This document shows positions 56,187 to 63,836 of a stretch of 64,000 nucleotides of DNA, in pieces. A program made the translations under genes and the position numbers. The notes below the pieces were generated by a model. That model was given only the letters and a program-made list of their open reading frames with translations, did not search any database and had not been told where the DNA came from. The DNA lies in contig JAHJVE010000009.1 in NCBI GenBank assembly GCA_018828385.1, forward strand, positions 147,970-211,969, read 5' to 3'. The DNA is from Gammaproteobacteria bacterium. GTDB taxonomy: Bacteria > Pseudomonadota > Gammaproteobacteria > Burkholderiales > Rhodocyclaceae. Positions within the stretch are counted from its first letter, which is position 1. The number at the start of each line of letters is the position of its first letter.

Positions 56187-56224
56187 TGCACCATCTTGAA
56201 AATTCGTTGCACCTTGGCGGTGCG
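56187..56224 (+). promoter_or_regulatory. NtrC-like binding sites
   Basis: TGCACC-TTGGC-GGTGCG at 56208-56224 matches the NtrC dyad TGCACC-N5-GGTGCA at 11 of 12 conserved positions. A second TGCACC half-site begins at 56187, exactly 21 bases (two helical turns) upstream. Both lie about 52-90 bases before a sigma54-like promoter, the usual enhancer distance range. Confidence 0.6.
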
Positions 56225-56275
56225 CCAATGGTTATTTATGCGCATTCGGCGCATGATTTAGGCTTGGTTTTCGGG

Positions 56276-56291
56276 TGGCATGGAACCTGCT
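56276..56291 (+). promoter_or_regulatory. Sigma54-like promoter of the ATP-grasp/alpha-E operon
   Basis: TGGCATGGAACCTGCT shows the -24 GG and -12 GC ten bases apart and agrees with TGGCACG-N4-TTGCW except at two positions. Transcription would begin near 56302, which rules out an upstream in-frame ATG at 56280 and leaves ATG 56331 as the start of the ATP-grasp gene. A hairpin ATGCGC/GCGCAT (56238-56254) lies between this and the NtrC-like sites. Confidence 0.55.
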
Positions 56292-56330
56292 GAAACGTCT
56301 TCGAGAGCTTCCTCAGCGACGAGTGGACAA

Positions 56331-57743
56331 ATGAACTTCTATAACGAGATGTATGACGCCAACGGTGGCGTCCGTGCGCATTACAAGGGATACGAAGACT
56401 GGCTCAAGGCGACTCCGCCGGAGCGAATCGAACGCAAACGTGCCGAGGCCGATCTGGCCTTTCACCGGGTCGGTATTACCTTTGCCGTGTATGGCGAGGA
56501 AGCGGGCAAGGAGCGCCTGATTCCGTTCGACATCATTCCCCGCGTCATTCCATCGGCCGAATGGAAATCGCTGCGCTCAGGGCTGCGTCAGCGCGTTAAG
56601 GCGCTCAACATGTTCCTGCACGACGTCTATCACGACCAGGAAATCCTCAAGGCAGGCAAGATTCCGGCTGAGCAGGTACTGAATAACGCCCAGTTCCGTC
56701 CGGAAATGATGGGCGTCGATCTGCCGGGCAACATCTATGCGCACATCGCCGGCGTCGATATCGTCCGTGCTGGCGAGGGCGAGTTCTACGTCCTCGAAGA
56801 CAATCTGCGCGTGCCATCGGGCGTTTCGTACATGCTCGAAGACCGCAAGATGATGATGCGCCTCTTCCCCGAACTGTTTGCCAAGCACAAGGTGGCGCCA
56901 GTCCAGCACTACCCGGACATGCTGCTCGAAAAGCTGCGCGCCGTGGCACCCAAGGGCGTGTCGAACCCGACCGTCGTCGTGCTGACCCCTGGCGCCTACA
57001 ACAGCGCCTATTTCGAACACACCTTCCTGGCCCAGCAGATGGGCGTCGAACTGGTTGAAGGCCGCGATCTCTTCGTCAAGGACGAGGTGGTCTATATGCG
57101 CACGACGCAGGGGCCGCGCCGGGTCGATGTCATCTACCGCCGCCTCGACGACGATTACATGGATCCGCTGGCCTTCCGCGCCGATTCGTCGCTCGGCGTG
57201 CCGGGCATCCTGAAGGCTTACCAGGCCGGCAACGTCACCTTGTCCAATGCCATCGGCACCGGCGTTGCCGACGACAAGTCGATCTACCCGTATGTGCCGG
57301 ATATGATCCGTTTCTACCTCGGCGAGGAGCCGACGCTGAACAACGTGCCGACCTACATGTGTCGCAAGCCGGACGATCTCAAATACGTGCTCGACAATCT
57401 GGCCAAACTGGTCGTCAAGGAAGTCCATGGCGCCGGTGGCTACGGCATGCTGGTCGGCCCGGCGTCGACCAGGGAGCAGATCGAACATTTCCGCCAGTTG
57501 CTGATCGCCAAGCCCGACGGCTACATCGCCCAGCCGACGCTGGCGCTGTCCAACTGTCCGACCTTTGTTGAGGAAGGCATCGCGCCACGTCATCTCGATC
57601 TGCGCCCCTTTGTGCTGTCCTCGGGCGACTGCGTGGACATGGTGCCGGGCGGCCTGACTCGCGTTGCGCTGACCAAGGGCTCGCTCGTCGTCAATTCGTC
57701 GCAGGGCGGCGGCACCAAAGATACCTGGGTTCTGGAGGATTAA
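56331..57743 (+). CDS. Circularly permuted ATP-grasp type 2 protein
   Basis: A 470-residue protein of the circularly permuted ATP-grasp family (DUF404/407), starting MNFYNEMYDANGGVRAHY. ERKRAEADLAFHRVGITFAVYG, EDNLRVPSGVSYMLEDR and the Gly-rich KEVHGAGGYGMLVGP are the conserved nucleotide-binding parts. Such proteins are always found with alpha-E proteins, and often with transglutaminase-like ones, and are thought to form or modify peptides by amide ligation; the product is unknown. I prefer ATG 56331 to 56280 because homologues begin here as I recall them and the sigma54-like promoter overlaps 56280. Confidence 0.9.
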   Translation: MNFYNEMYDANGGVRAHYKGYEDWLKATPPERIERKRAEADLAFHRVGITFAVYGEEAGKERLIPFDIIPRVIPSAEWKSLRSGLRQRVKALNMFLHDVYHDQEILKAGKIPAEQVLNNAQFRPEMMGVDLPGNIYAHIAGVDIVRAGEGEFYVLEDNLRVPSGVSYMLEDRKMMMRLFPELFAKHKVAPVQHYPDMLLEKLRAVAPKGVSNPTVVVLTPGAYNSAYFEHTFLAQQMGVELVEGRDLFVKDEVVYMRTTQGPRRVDVIYRRLDDDYMDPLAFRADSSLGVPGILKAYQAGNVTLSNAIGTGVADDKSIYPYVPDMIRFYLGEEPTLNNVPTYMCRKPDDLKYVLDNLAKLVVKEVHGAGGYGMLVGPASTREQIEHFRQLLIAKPDGYIAQPTLALSNCPTFVEEGIAPRHLDLRPFVLSSGDCVDMVPGGLTRVALTKGSLVVNSSQGGGTKDTWVLED

Positions 57744-57746
57744 GTC

Positions 57747-57941
57747 ATGCTGAGTCGAACTGCCGATCACCTGTTCTGGATGTCGCGCTACATCGAGCGC
57801 GCCGAGAGCCCGGCTTGCCGGGCTTCAGCGCAGGCTCACATGAGCGAAGCGAATGTTACGCCGGAGCTAAAACCTGTCGGATTTGGCGCAGCCAAAGCCG
57901 GAGGTTTGCGGCCCGCCGTTCAAGGAGAGACGACATGTTGA
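57747..57941 (+). pseudogene. Truncated duplicate of the alpha-E gene start
   Basis: The first 20 codons (57747-57806) encode MLSRTADHLFWMSRYIERAE, identical in protein sequence to the start of the intact alpha-E gene 188 bases on, but with 13 synonymous base-changed codons and no amino-acid change. Homology then stops and an unrelated 128-base spacer follows, read as a frame that ends at TGA 57941. The spacer begins with the hairpin GCCCGGCTTGCCGGGC and supplies the ribosome site of the intact copy. It is best explained as the remains of an older alpha-E gene. Confidence 0.75.
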
Positions 57942-58882
57942 GCCGTACCGCAGATCATTTGTTCTGGATGTCCCGTTATATTGAGCGGGCCGAAAACCTC
58001 GCCCGCTTGCTCGATGTCACCTGGCAAATGTCGATGGTGCCGCAAGCACTGGATACCATCAATCAAAGCTGGGCCGCCATCATTGCCTTGAACAGCCTGG
58101 AAGAGGCGTATGCGAAGAAGTATTCCACGGTCAACGGGGAAAATGTCCTGAAATTCATGGTCAGCGACCCGGACAACTTTGCGTCGATTCACAGCTGCCT
58201 GCGCATGGCGCGGGAAAATGCCCACGCCGTGCGCGGCACCCTAACTACGGAAATGTGGGAAACGCTCAACGCGACCTGGCTGGAGACCCGCGAAAAGACT
58301 TTCGATCAATTGTTCAATGCCGGCATTGGCGATTACTTCGAGTGGGTCAAGATGCGTTCGTCGCTGTCGCGCGGCACGACGCTGGGTACCTTGCTGCAGG
58401 ACGAGGCTTACCACTTCATCCGCCTCGGCACCCTGCTCGAGCGGGCGGACAATACGGCGCGCATCCTCGACGTCAAATACCATGTGTTGCGCCCGCACGA
58501 CGACGAAGGGGCGACCGATTTCTACGAATGGGGCGCGCTGCTCCGTTCGGTGTCGGCTTTCGAGGTCTATCGCAAGGTTTACCGCGACGTCATTACGCCG
58601 GAACGGGTGGCCGAACTGCTCATCTTCAACAAGGACATGCCGCGCTCGCTGCAGTTCTGTCTGAACAGCGTGTCAAAGAATCTCGACCTGATTGCCAACA
58701 GCAATTCCGGCGAAACCCAACGTCAGGCCGGGATGCTGAACTCCCAACTGCGCTACGGGCGCATCGAGGATATCCTCGAACATGGCCTGCACGCCTGGCT
58801 CAGCGATTTCATGGATCGCATTTATTTGCTCGGCAACGGCATCAGCAAGGATTTCCTGGTGCCGATGGAAGAGGCGGCCTGA
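57935..58882 (+). CDS. Alpha-E domain protein
   Basis: A 315-residue all-helical protein of the alpha-E family (DUF403). SRTADHLFWMSRYIERAENLARLLDV is the family start and DEAYHFIRLGTLLERADNTARILDVKYH the second conserved helix pair. It works with the upstream circularly permuted ATP-grasp protein; the activity is not established. A good AAGGAG ribosome site precedes ATG 57935. Codon use (TTG, CGT, TAT, ATT at the start) differs from the truncated copy. STVNGENVLKF (58122 on) carries TTCCACGGTCAAC, the core of the dispersed motif. Confidence 0.9.
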   Translation: MLSRTADHLFWMSRYIERAENLARLLDVTWQMSMVPQALDTINQSWAAIIALNSLEEAYAKKYSTVNGENVLKFMVSDPDNFASIHSCLRMARENAHAVRGTLTTEMWETLNATWLETREKTFDQLFNAGIGDYFEWVKMRSSLSRGTTLGTLLQDEAYHFIRLGTLLERADNTARILDVKYHVLRPHDDEGATDFYEWGALLRSVSAFEVYRKVYRDVITPERVAELLIFNKDMPRSLQFCLNSVSKNLDLIANSNSGETQRQAGMLNSQLRYGRIEDILEHGLHAWLSDFMDRIYLLGNGISKDFLVPMEEAA

Positions 58883-58916
58883 CGGCTGCATCTAGTCGAA
58901 AATTGTCAGCTGCCAG

Positions 58917-58946
58917 CTTCGGCGCCGGATCATTCCGGCGCCGAAG
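58917..58946. terminator. Strong hairpin between convergent genes
   Basis: CTTCGGCGCCGG (58917-58928) and CCGGCGCCGAAG (58935-58946) form a perfect 12-bp stem with a six-base loop. No clear T-run on either side. It lies between the stops of the alpha-E gene and the CarH-like gene. Confidence 0.65.
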
Positions 58947-58964
58947 TGCTTTGGGGGCCTGCTT

Positions 58965-59870
58965 TCAGGCGTGTTGCCGGCGCCAGCTGGCCAGCGCCCG
59001 AAGCGCGTCGTCCAGTGTCGTAATCAGCTCGGCATCGCCGGTCTTGCCGATGCGTGTAACGCCGCTGCCACCGGCCCATAGCGCCGCGTTTTCCGGCAGG
59101 ACCTGGCGCAGTTGTTGGAGCAGGCCGGGAATCTGCCGTGGCGGGAAGGCCTGCGAGAAGGAGAGGGCGACGATGTCGGCCTGATGGGCCTCTGCCGCGC
59201 GGCCGATTTCGAGCAACGGCATTTGCGTGCCGAGCGGAATGCACTCGGCGCCTTCCAGCGCTAACAGGGCTTCGACCATCAGCAGGCCGAGGACATGTTG
59301 CTCCTCCGGCACGCTGGTGAGGAGCACGCGCGGGCCGCGCGGGCCACCGGGCAGGGTGGCGATGGCCTGGCGCAACAGGCGCTTGGTCAGCTCGGTATAG
59401 AGATGCTCCTCGAAAACCTCGAAGCTGCCGTCTTCCCATTTTTCACCGACTTGCTGCGTCAATGGTGCGACCGTGTCCTGGACAAAACGCTGCAAACCTT
59501 GCCGGGCCAGACGTTGCTGCATGGCCTGCTGATAGGCCGCGACATCGTGCTGTTTGATCAGGGTGAGCAGTTCGGCCAATTCGCCATCGTCGGCGGATAT
59601 ATCCATCGTCACCGGTTTTGACCGACGCGAGGTTAGTGCGCCCAGTTCCTCCGCAGGCGTGGCGATCAGCTTGCCGGGCCGATGCCCGAGGTCCATCAGG
59701 CGTTTTATCTGGCGCAGACGGTCCACCTGCTCGGCCGGGTAGCAGCGTTCCCCGTTGTTGTCGCGGCTCGGTACGGGGAAACCGTAGCGGCGTTCCCACA
59801 TGCGCAGGACATCCTTGGAGAGCCCGGTGTCGCGCTCGACGGCAGCAATATTGAAAGTAGCGGTATTCAT
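58965..59870 (-). CDS. CarH/LitR-like B12-dependent MerR regulator
   Basis: A 301-residue regulator. The N-terminal MerR helix-turn-helix is at about 5-70 (FNIAAVERDTGLSKDVLRMWERRYGFP). A four-helix domain follows with Trp145, Glu155 and His156 in the exact Wx9EH pattern, and a B12-binding fold has EQHVLG at 190-195, fitting the ExHxxG ligand motif. These are the features of CarH-type photoreceptors, which bind DNA with adenosylcobalamin in the dark and release it in light. The start is ATG 59870; an earlier frame start at 59906 would overlap the operator. Confidence 0.85.
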   Translation of the reverse strand: MNTATFNIAAVERDTGLSKDVLRMWERRYGFPVPSRDNNGERCYPAEQVDRLRQIKRLMDLGHRPGKLIATPAEELGALTSRRSKPVTMDISADDGELAELLTLIKQHDVAAYQQAMQQRLARQGLQRFVQDTVAPLTQQVGEKWEDGSFEVFEEHLYTELTKRLLRQAIATLPGGPRGPRVLLTSVPEEQHVLGLLMVEALLALEGAECIPLGTQMPLLEIGRAAEAHQADIVALSFSQAFPPRQIPGLLQQLRQVLPENAALWAGGSGVTRIGKTGDAELITTLDDALRALASWRRQHA

Positions 59871-59959
59871 ATTGTCCTGAACAAAAGTTAGACAAACCGT
59901 TGACAAGTCATTCTTTGCTGGCTATCTTACGAACAAAACCGTAATTTGTCTAGGACAAA
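59871..59959 (+). promoter_or_regulatory. Promoter flanked by paired operators
   Basis: A strong promoter, TTGACA (59900-59905), 17-base spacer, TATCTT (59923-59928), faces the FAD oxidoreductase gene. Two similar inverted repeats flank it: ATTGTCCTGAACAAA (59871-59885) and TTTGTCTAGGACAAA (59945-59959); reverse-complementing the second gives TTTGTCCTAGACAAA, 12 of 15 identical to the first. Extra GACAA repeats occur at 59891 and 59902. They are likely binding sites for the divergent CarH-like regulator, repressing both itself and the operon. Confidence 0.65.
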
Positions 59960-59977
59960 ACAAGCAAGGAGCTGGAC

Positions 59978-61318
59978 GTGTCTTCACCATCAAACAGGGC
60001 ATCAAGAAAACGGATTGCGGTGGTTGGCGCCGGGATTTCGGGGCTGGCCAGTGCCTGGCTGCTGAGCGGCGAACACGAGGTGACGCTGTTCGAAGCCGGC
60101 GCCTATCTGGGCGGCCATACCAACACCGTCGACGTGACCCTGGATGGCAGGACGCATCCGATTGACACGGGATTCCTGGTTTTCAACGACAAGACCTATC
60201 CGAATCTGATCGCGATGTTCGAGTTGCTCGGTGTCGTGAGTGTCGAAACCGAAATGTCCTTCGCGGTCAGTCTGGAAAAGCCCGATCTGGAATGGGCCGG
60301 CAGCAGTCTGGCGACGGTTTTCGGGCAGAAGCGCAATCTGTTCCGTCCGCAGTTCTGGTCGATGCTTAGCGACATCCTGCGCTTCAACCGGGAAAGCACA
60401 GCATGGCTGGCGAAGTATCCGGGCAACGAGCTGCGTCTGCGCGATTTTCTGAGCGATGGCGACTATTCGTGCGCTTTTGCCGACTGGTATCTGCTGCCCA
60501 TGGCGGCCGCCATCTGGTCCTGCCCGACCGGACAGATGCGCGACATGCCGCTCGCCACCTTCATTCGTTTCTGCCAGAACCATGGCCTGCTGCAGGTTTT
60601 CGACCGGCCGATGTGGCGGACGGTACTCGGCGGCGGACGCGCTTATGTGCGCAAGATCGCCAATCGGCTGATCGCCAACGGGGCCGAGATCCGCCTGGCC
60701 TGCCCGGTCAGCGCGGTGACGCGCGAAGGGGACCGGCTCAAGGTGACGCACGCCGCCGGGGTCGATACTTACGATCAGGTCGTCATGGCCTGCCACAGCG
60801 ACCAGGCCAAGGCCATCCTCGGTTTCACGGCGACCGACGGCCAGCGCGAGGTGCTGTCGGCGATTCGCTACCAACCCAACCGGGCAATCTTGCACACCGA
60901 CCGCAACTTGCTGCCGCGCGACGAGAAGCTGTGGTCGGCATGGAATTACTTTGCCGGTAGCGGCGAACCCGGAGAGCAGCCGGTCGGTGTTTCCTACCTG
61001 ATCAACAAGCTCCAGCCGCTGCCCTTCGAGACGCCGGTTGTCGTGACGCTGAACCCGGCACGCGAACCCGACCCGACCAAGGTGCTGGCCGAATTCGATT
61101 ACGCCCACCCGATTTTCGACGCCCCGGCCATCGCCGCCCAGCAGCGGCTGGCCGAGGTCCAGGGAGAAAACGGCATCTGGCTGGCCGGCGCCTGGGGCAG
61201 CTATGGTTTCCACGAAGATGGCCTGAAATCGGCGCTGCGCGTCGTCAATGGCCTCGGGGTCATGGCGCCGTGGCAAGTTGATGCGGCCGTCGTCAAGCCC
61301 GAGCTGGAAACGGTCTGA
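59978..61318 (+). CDS. FAD-dependent amine oxidase-like oxidoreductase
   Basis: A 446-residue flavoprotein with the dinucleotide-binding GAGISGLASAWLLSG (about 17-31) and a HTNTVDVTLDGRTHPIDTGFLVF stretch typical of the amine-oxidase/desaturase-like group that occurs with DUF1365 and cyclopropane synthase genes. In Rhodobacter related genes belong to a singlet-oxygen response and to methylated or furan fatty-acid synthesis, from memory. The start is GTG 59978 behind AAGGAG. First gene of a four-gene operon. Confidence 0.87.
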   Translation: MSSPSNRASRKRIAVVGAGISGLASAWLLSGEHEVTLFEAGAYLGGHTNTVDVTLDGRTHPIDTGFLVFNDKTYPNLIAMFELLGVVSVETEMSFAVSLEKPDLEWAGSSLATVFGQKRNLFRPQFWSMLSDILRFNRESTAWLAKYPGNELRLRDFLSDGDYSCAFADWYLLPMAAAIWSCPTGQMRDMPLATFIRFCQNHGLLQVFDRPMWRTVLGGGRAYVRKIANRLIANGAEIRLACPVSAVTREGDRLKVTHAAGVDTYDQVVMACHSDQAKAILGFTATDGQREVLSAIRYQPNRAILHTDRNLLPRDEKLWSAWNYFAGSGEPGEQPVGVSYLINKLQPLPFETPVVVTLNPAREPDPTKVLAEFDYAHPIFDAPAIAAQQRLAEVQGENGIWLAGAWGSYGFHEDGLKSALRVVNGLGVMAPWQVDAAVVKPELETV

Positions 61319-61325
61319 GCCGACC

Positions 61326-62087
61326 ATGAACCGCCCGCACCTCTTCCTCGGCCATGTCATGCACCGGCGCCTGCGCCCGGCGGTCAATGCCTTCGTCTAT
61401 CCGGTGTTCTACGTCCAGTTGCCGGTGCGCGATCTGGCATTGGCAAATTGCCCGATTTTTTCGGTTGACCGTAGCAATCTGCTGAGTTTTCGCCAGAAAG
61501 ACCACGGGCCGCGCGACGGCAGCCCGTTGTTGCCGTGGATACAGGCGCAGTTGCGCGAGCACGGCCTGCCCGATGATGGCGAGATCACGCTGCAATGTTT
61601 TCCGCGCGTCTTCGGCTTCGTCTTCAATCCGGTCAGCTTCTGGTTCTGCCGAAATGTCGAAGGTGCCTTGATCGCCGTGCTGGCTGAGGTCAACAACACC
61701 TTCGGTGGCCATCACCGCTACCTGCTGCACAACGCCGACGGCTCGCCCCTGCGCCATGGCCAGGAACTGCTCGCCGCCAAGGAATTCCACGTCTCGCCCT
61801 TCAACGAAATCGAAGGCGGCTACCGCTTCCGTTTCCACCTCGACCGTCCGGTGCCGCTGGCCCGCATCGACTACGACGATGCCGACGGCGAACTGCTGCT
61901 CACCTCGATCTCGGGCAAGCCGCGCGCCTGGTCCGCGGCCGCCTTGCTCGGCGCCTTCCTGAAAATGCCTTTCCTCACCGCCGGCGTGATGTTCCGCATC
62001 CACTGGCAAGCCTTGAAGCTGTGGCTGAAAGGGGTGCCCTTCCGCGGCGCCCACGTTCCTCAACCCCTCCGGGACTCGACAAAATGA
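61326..62087 (+). CDS. DUF1365 family protein
   Basis: A 253-residue protein of the DUF1365 family, always linked with FAD oxidoreductase and Cfa-like genes. It has LFLGHVMHRRLRPAVNAFVYPVFY near the start, CFPRVFGFVFNPVSFWFC at about 98-115 and AEVNNTFGGHH. Its biochemical role is unknown. Residues PIFSVDRSN (about 44-52) are written by copy E of the dispersed motif, in a loop that is variable in the family. The stop overlaps the next start by four bases. Confidence 0.88.
   Translation: MNRPHLFLGHVMHRRLRPAVNAFVYPVFYVQLPVRDLALANCPIFSVDRSNLLSFRQKDHGPRDGSPLLPWIQAQLREHGLPDDGEITLQCFPRVFGFVFNPVSFWFCRNVEGALIAVLAEVNNTFGGHHRYLLHNADGSPLRHGQELLAAKEFHVSPFNEIEGGYRFRFHLDRPVPLARIDYDDADGELLLTSISGKPRAWSAAALLGAFLKMPFLTAGVMFRIHWQALKLWLKGVPFRGAHVPQPLRDSTK
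61440..61478 (+). repeat. Dispersed 39-bp motif, copy E (inside the DUF1365 gene)
   Basis: TTGGCAAATTGCCCGA, TTTTTT, then CGGTTGACCGTAGCAAT, 29 of 39 positions equal to copy B. It is read in frame as part of the DUF1365 protein. Confidence 0.65.
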
Positions 62088-63268
62088 ACAACACGATGAT
62101 TCTGCGCGGCAGTGATAGGCTGGCCCGCGATACCCGCCTGGTCTTCGACCTGCTCGAAAAAGTGCAGGGCGGCCTGCTTGAAATCCGTTTGCCGAATGGC
62201 ACCAGCGCGCTGTTCGGCGATGGCGACCACGGCGTCACCATGCAGGTGCGCGACGAGGCCATGTTCGGCCAAGTGCTGGCCAAGGGCGACATCGGCCTGG
62301 CCGAAGCCTACCTCGACGGGCAGTGGGATTCGCCCGACATCACCGGGCTGCTCAAGCTGCTGGCGGCCAATCGCAAACAACTCAAGCGCGCCGTCTATGG
62401 CTCGTGGGGCAGCCTGCTCGCCGCCCGCGTCCGCCACTGGCTCAACAGCAACAGCCGCAGCGGCAGCAAACGCAACATCATGGCCCACTACGATCTGGGC
62501 AACGATTTCTACAAACTTTGGCTCGACCCGAGCATGAGCTATTCAGCCGCCATTTACCGCGAAGCCGACGACGGCTCGCTGGCGACGGCGCAGCACGCCA
62601 AGTACCGCCGCATCCTCAATTGCCTGAAAGCCACACCCGGCCAGAACGTGCTCGAAATCGGCTGCGGCTGGGGCGGTTTTGCCGAACTCGCCGTGCAGGA
62701 TGGCTTGCAAACCACCGGCCTGACCCTGTCGCCGGCCCAGCTGGCCTGGGCGCAAAAGCGAGTGCCGGATGCAGACCTGCGTTTGCAGGATTATCGCGAT
62801 CTCGACGAGCAGTTCGACCACGTCGTTTCCATCGAAATGTTCGAAGCCGTCGGCGAACGCTGGTGGCCGACCTACTTCAAGACGCTCGCCAAGGCGCTCA
62901 AGACCGAGGGCAGGGCGGTCGTCCAGAGCATCACCATCCGCGACGACATCTTCCCGGAATACCGGCGCAGCACCGATTTCATCCAGCAATACATCTTCCC
63001 CGGCGGCATGCTGCCCTCGCGCGCTGCTTTCCGTGCCACTGCCGCCAAGCAGGGGCTGATCGTCCGCAACGAATACGCCTTCGGCCAGGACTACGCCAGG
63101 ACGCTGGCCGAATGGCGCAACGCCTTCGAAGCCAACTGGCCGGAAATCCAGAAGCTCGGTTTTGACGAGCCCTTCCGCCGACTCTGGCGCATGTACCTTT
63201 GCTACTGCGAGGCCGGCTTCCTGGCCGGGAATATCGATGTCGTCCAATTTGAACTCGCGCATCGTTGA
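62084..63268 (+). CDS. cfa: Cyclopropane-fatty-acyl-phospholipid synthase family protein
   Basis: A 394-residue SAM-dependent methyltransferase with an N-terminal lipid-binding domain. The SAM site is VLEIGCGWGGFAELAVQDG (about 191-209), NIMAHYDLGNDFYKLWLDPSMSYSAAIY precedes it, and HVVSIEMFEAVGERWW follows. Enzymes of this group methylate unsaturated acyl chains; with the FAD protein, other products (10-methyl or furan fatty acids) are possible. It is preceded in overlap by the DUF1365 gene. Confidence 0.92.
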   Translation: MNNTMILRGSDRLARDTRLVFDLLEKVQGGLLEIRLPNGTSALFGDGDHGVTMQVRDEAMFGQVLAKGDIGLAEAYLDGQWDSPDITGLLKLLAANRKQLKRAVYGSWGSLLAARVRHWLNSNSRSGSKRNIMAHYDLGNDFYKLWLDPSMSYSAAIYREADDGSLATAQHAKYRRILNCLKATPGQNVLEIGCGWGGFAELAVQDGLQTTGLTLSPAQLAWAQKRVPDADLRLQDYRDLDEQFDHVVSIEMFEAVGERWWPTYFKTLAKALKTEGRAVVQSITIRDDIFPEYRRSTDFIQQYIFPGGMLPSRAAFRATAAKQGLIVRNEYAFGQDYARTLAEWRNAFEANWPEIQKLGFDEPFRRLWRMYLCYCEAGFLAGNIDVVQFELAHR

Positions 63269-63297
63269 ACTGGTTGCACCGGGGGCTCGCACTGGCG

Positions 63298-63336
63298 AAT
63301 CCCACGGTCAACTGGAAAATACGGCCAAAAATGAAA
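63298..63336 (-). repeat. Dispersed 39-bp motif, copy G (minus orientation)
   Basis: Minus strand: TTTCATTTTTGGCCGTA, TTTTCC, then AGTTGACCGTGGGATT. It occupies the gap between the Cfa gene and the next one and ends at the A of the next gene's start codon, so it sits where a ribosome site should be. Confidence 0.75.
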
Positions 63337-63836
63337 TGGCCTCGGGCGGACGTCGCCGGCTTTTGCTGGCGCTCGCCGCGGCGCCGTTTGCGGCATTTGC
63401 CAATACCGATCCGACGGCCGGCCTCAAGCGCTGGGGCAACGGCGAATTTCGGCGTTTCGGTTTTCTCGTTTATGAAGCGACGCTATGGGCCGGGGAAGAT
63501 CCGCAACGGCCGCCGCTGGCCTTGCGGCTTGATTACAAGCGGACGATTGCCGGGGCGGCCATTGCCGAAGCCAGCGTCAAGGAAATGCGGGCGCTGGGGG
63601 CGGATGAGGCCTCCCTCCTGCGCTGGGGGGAACGGATGACGCGGCTCTTCCCGGACGTCAAGGCGGGGGATTTCATCGTTGGCGAATACGCGCCTTCGGT
63701 GGCACGGTTTTACTTCAATGGGCGTTTGCTTGGGGAGGTTGCCGATGGCGATTTTGCGCGGGCGTTTTTTGGAATTTGGCTGGATGCGAAGACGAGTGCG
63801 CCCGGGTTGCGGGCGGCGTTGTTGAGGCGGGTTTGA
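63336..63836 (+). CDS. Chalcone isomerase-like domain, exported protein
   Basis: A 166-residue protein from ATG 63336 (MASGGRRRLLLALAAAPFAAFA, a twin-arginine-like or Sec signal), followed by a domain with FGFLVYEATLWAG and YKRTIAGAAIAEASVKEM, and GDFIVGEYAPSVARFYFNG, which fits the chalcone isomerase-like family (CHI/fatty-acid-binding fold). Such genes commonly end this cluster. An upstream in-frame ATG at 63237 would overlap cfa and read through the repeat copy. I see no ribosome site at 63336. Confidence 0.8.
   Translation: MASGGRRRLLLALAAAPFAAFANTDPTAGLKRWGNGEFRRFGFLVYEATLWAGEDPQRPPLALRLDYKRTIAGAAIAEASVKEMRALGADEASLLRWGERMTRLFPDVKAGDFIVGEYAPSVARFYFNGRLLGEVADGDFARAFFGIWLDAKTSAPGLRAALLRRV

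Noticed and set aside
56280..56330. Upstream ATG extending the ATP-grasp protein by 17 residues
   Set aside because: It overlaps the sigma54-like promoter, and homologues as I recall them begin near the ATG at 56331.
57807..57934. Spacer between the alpha-E copies as an integron attC site
   Set aside because: It has no RYYYAAC/GTTRRRY ends and no integrase nearby.
58122..58160. Alpha-E segment resembling copy F (TTCCACGGTCAAC then GGGGAAAA)
   Set aside because: Needs a one-base gap and the codons encode family-conserved STVNGENVLKFM, so I kept it as a core hit only.
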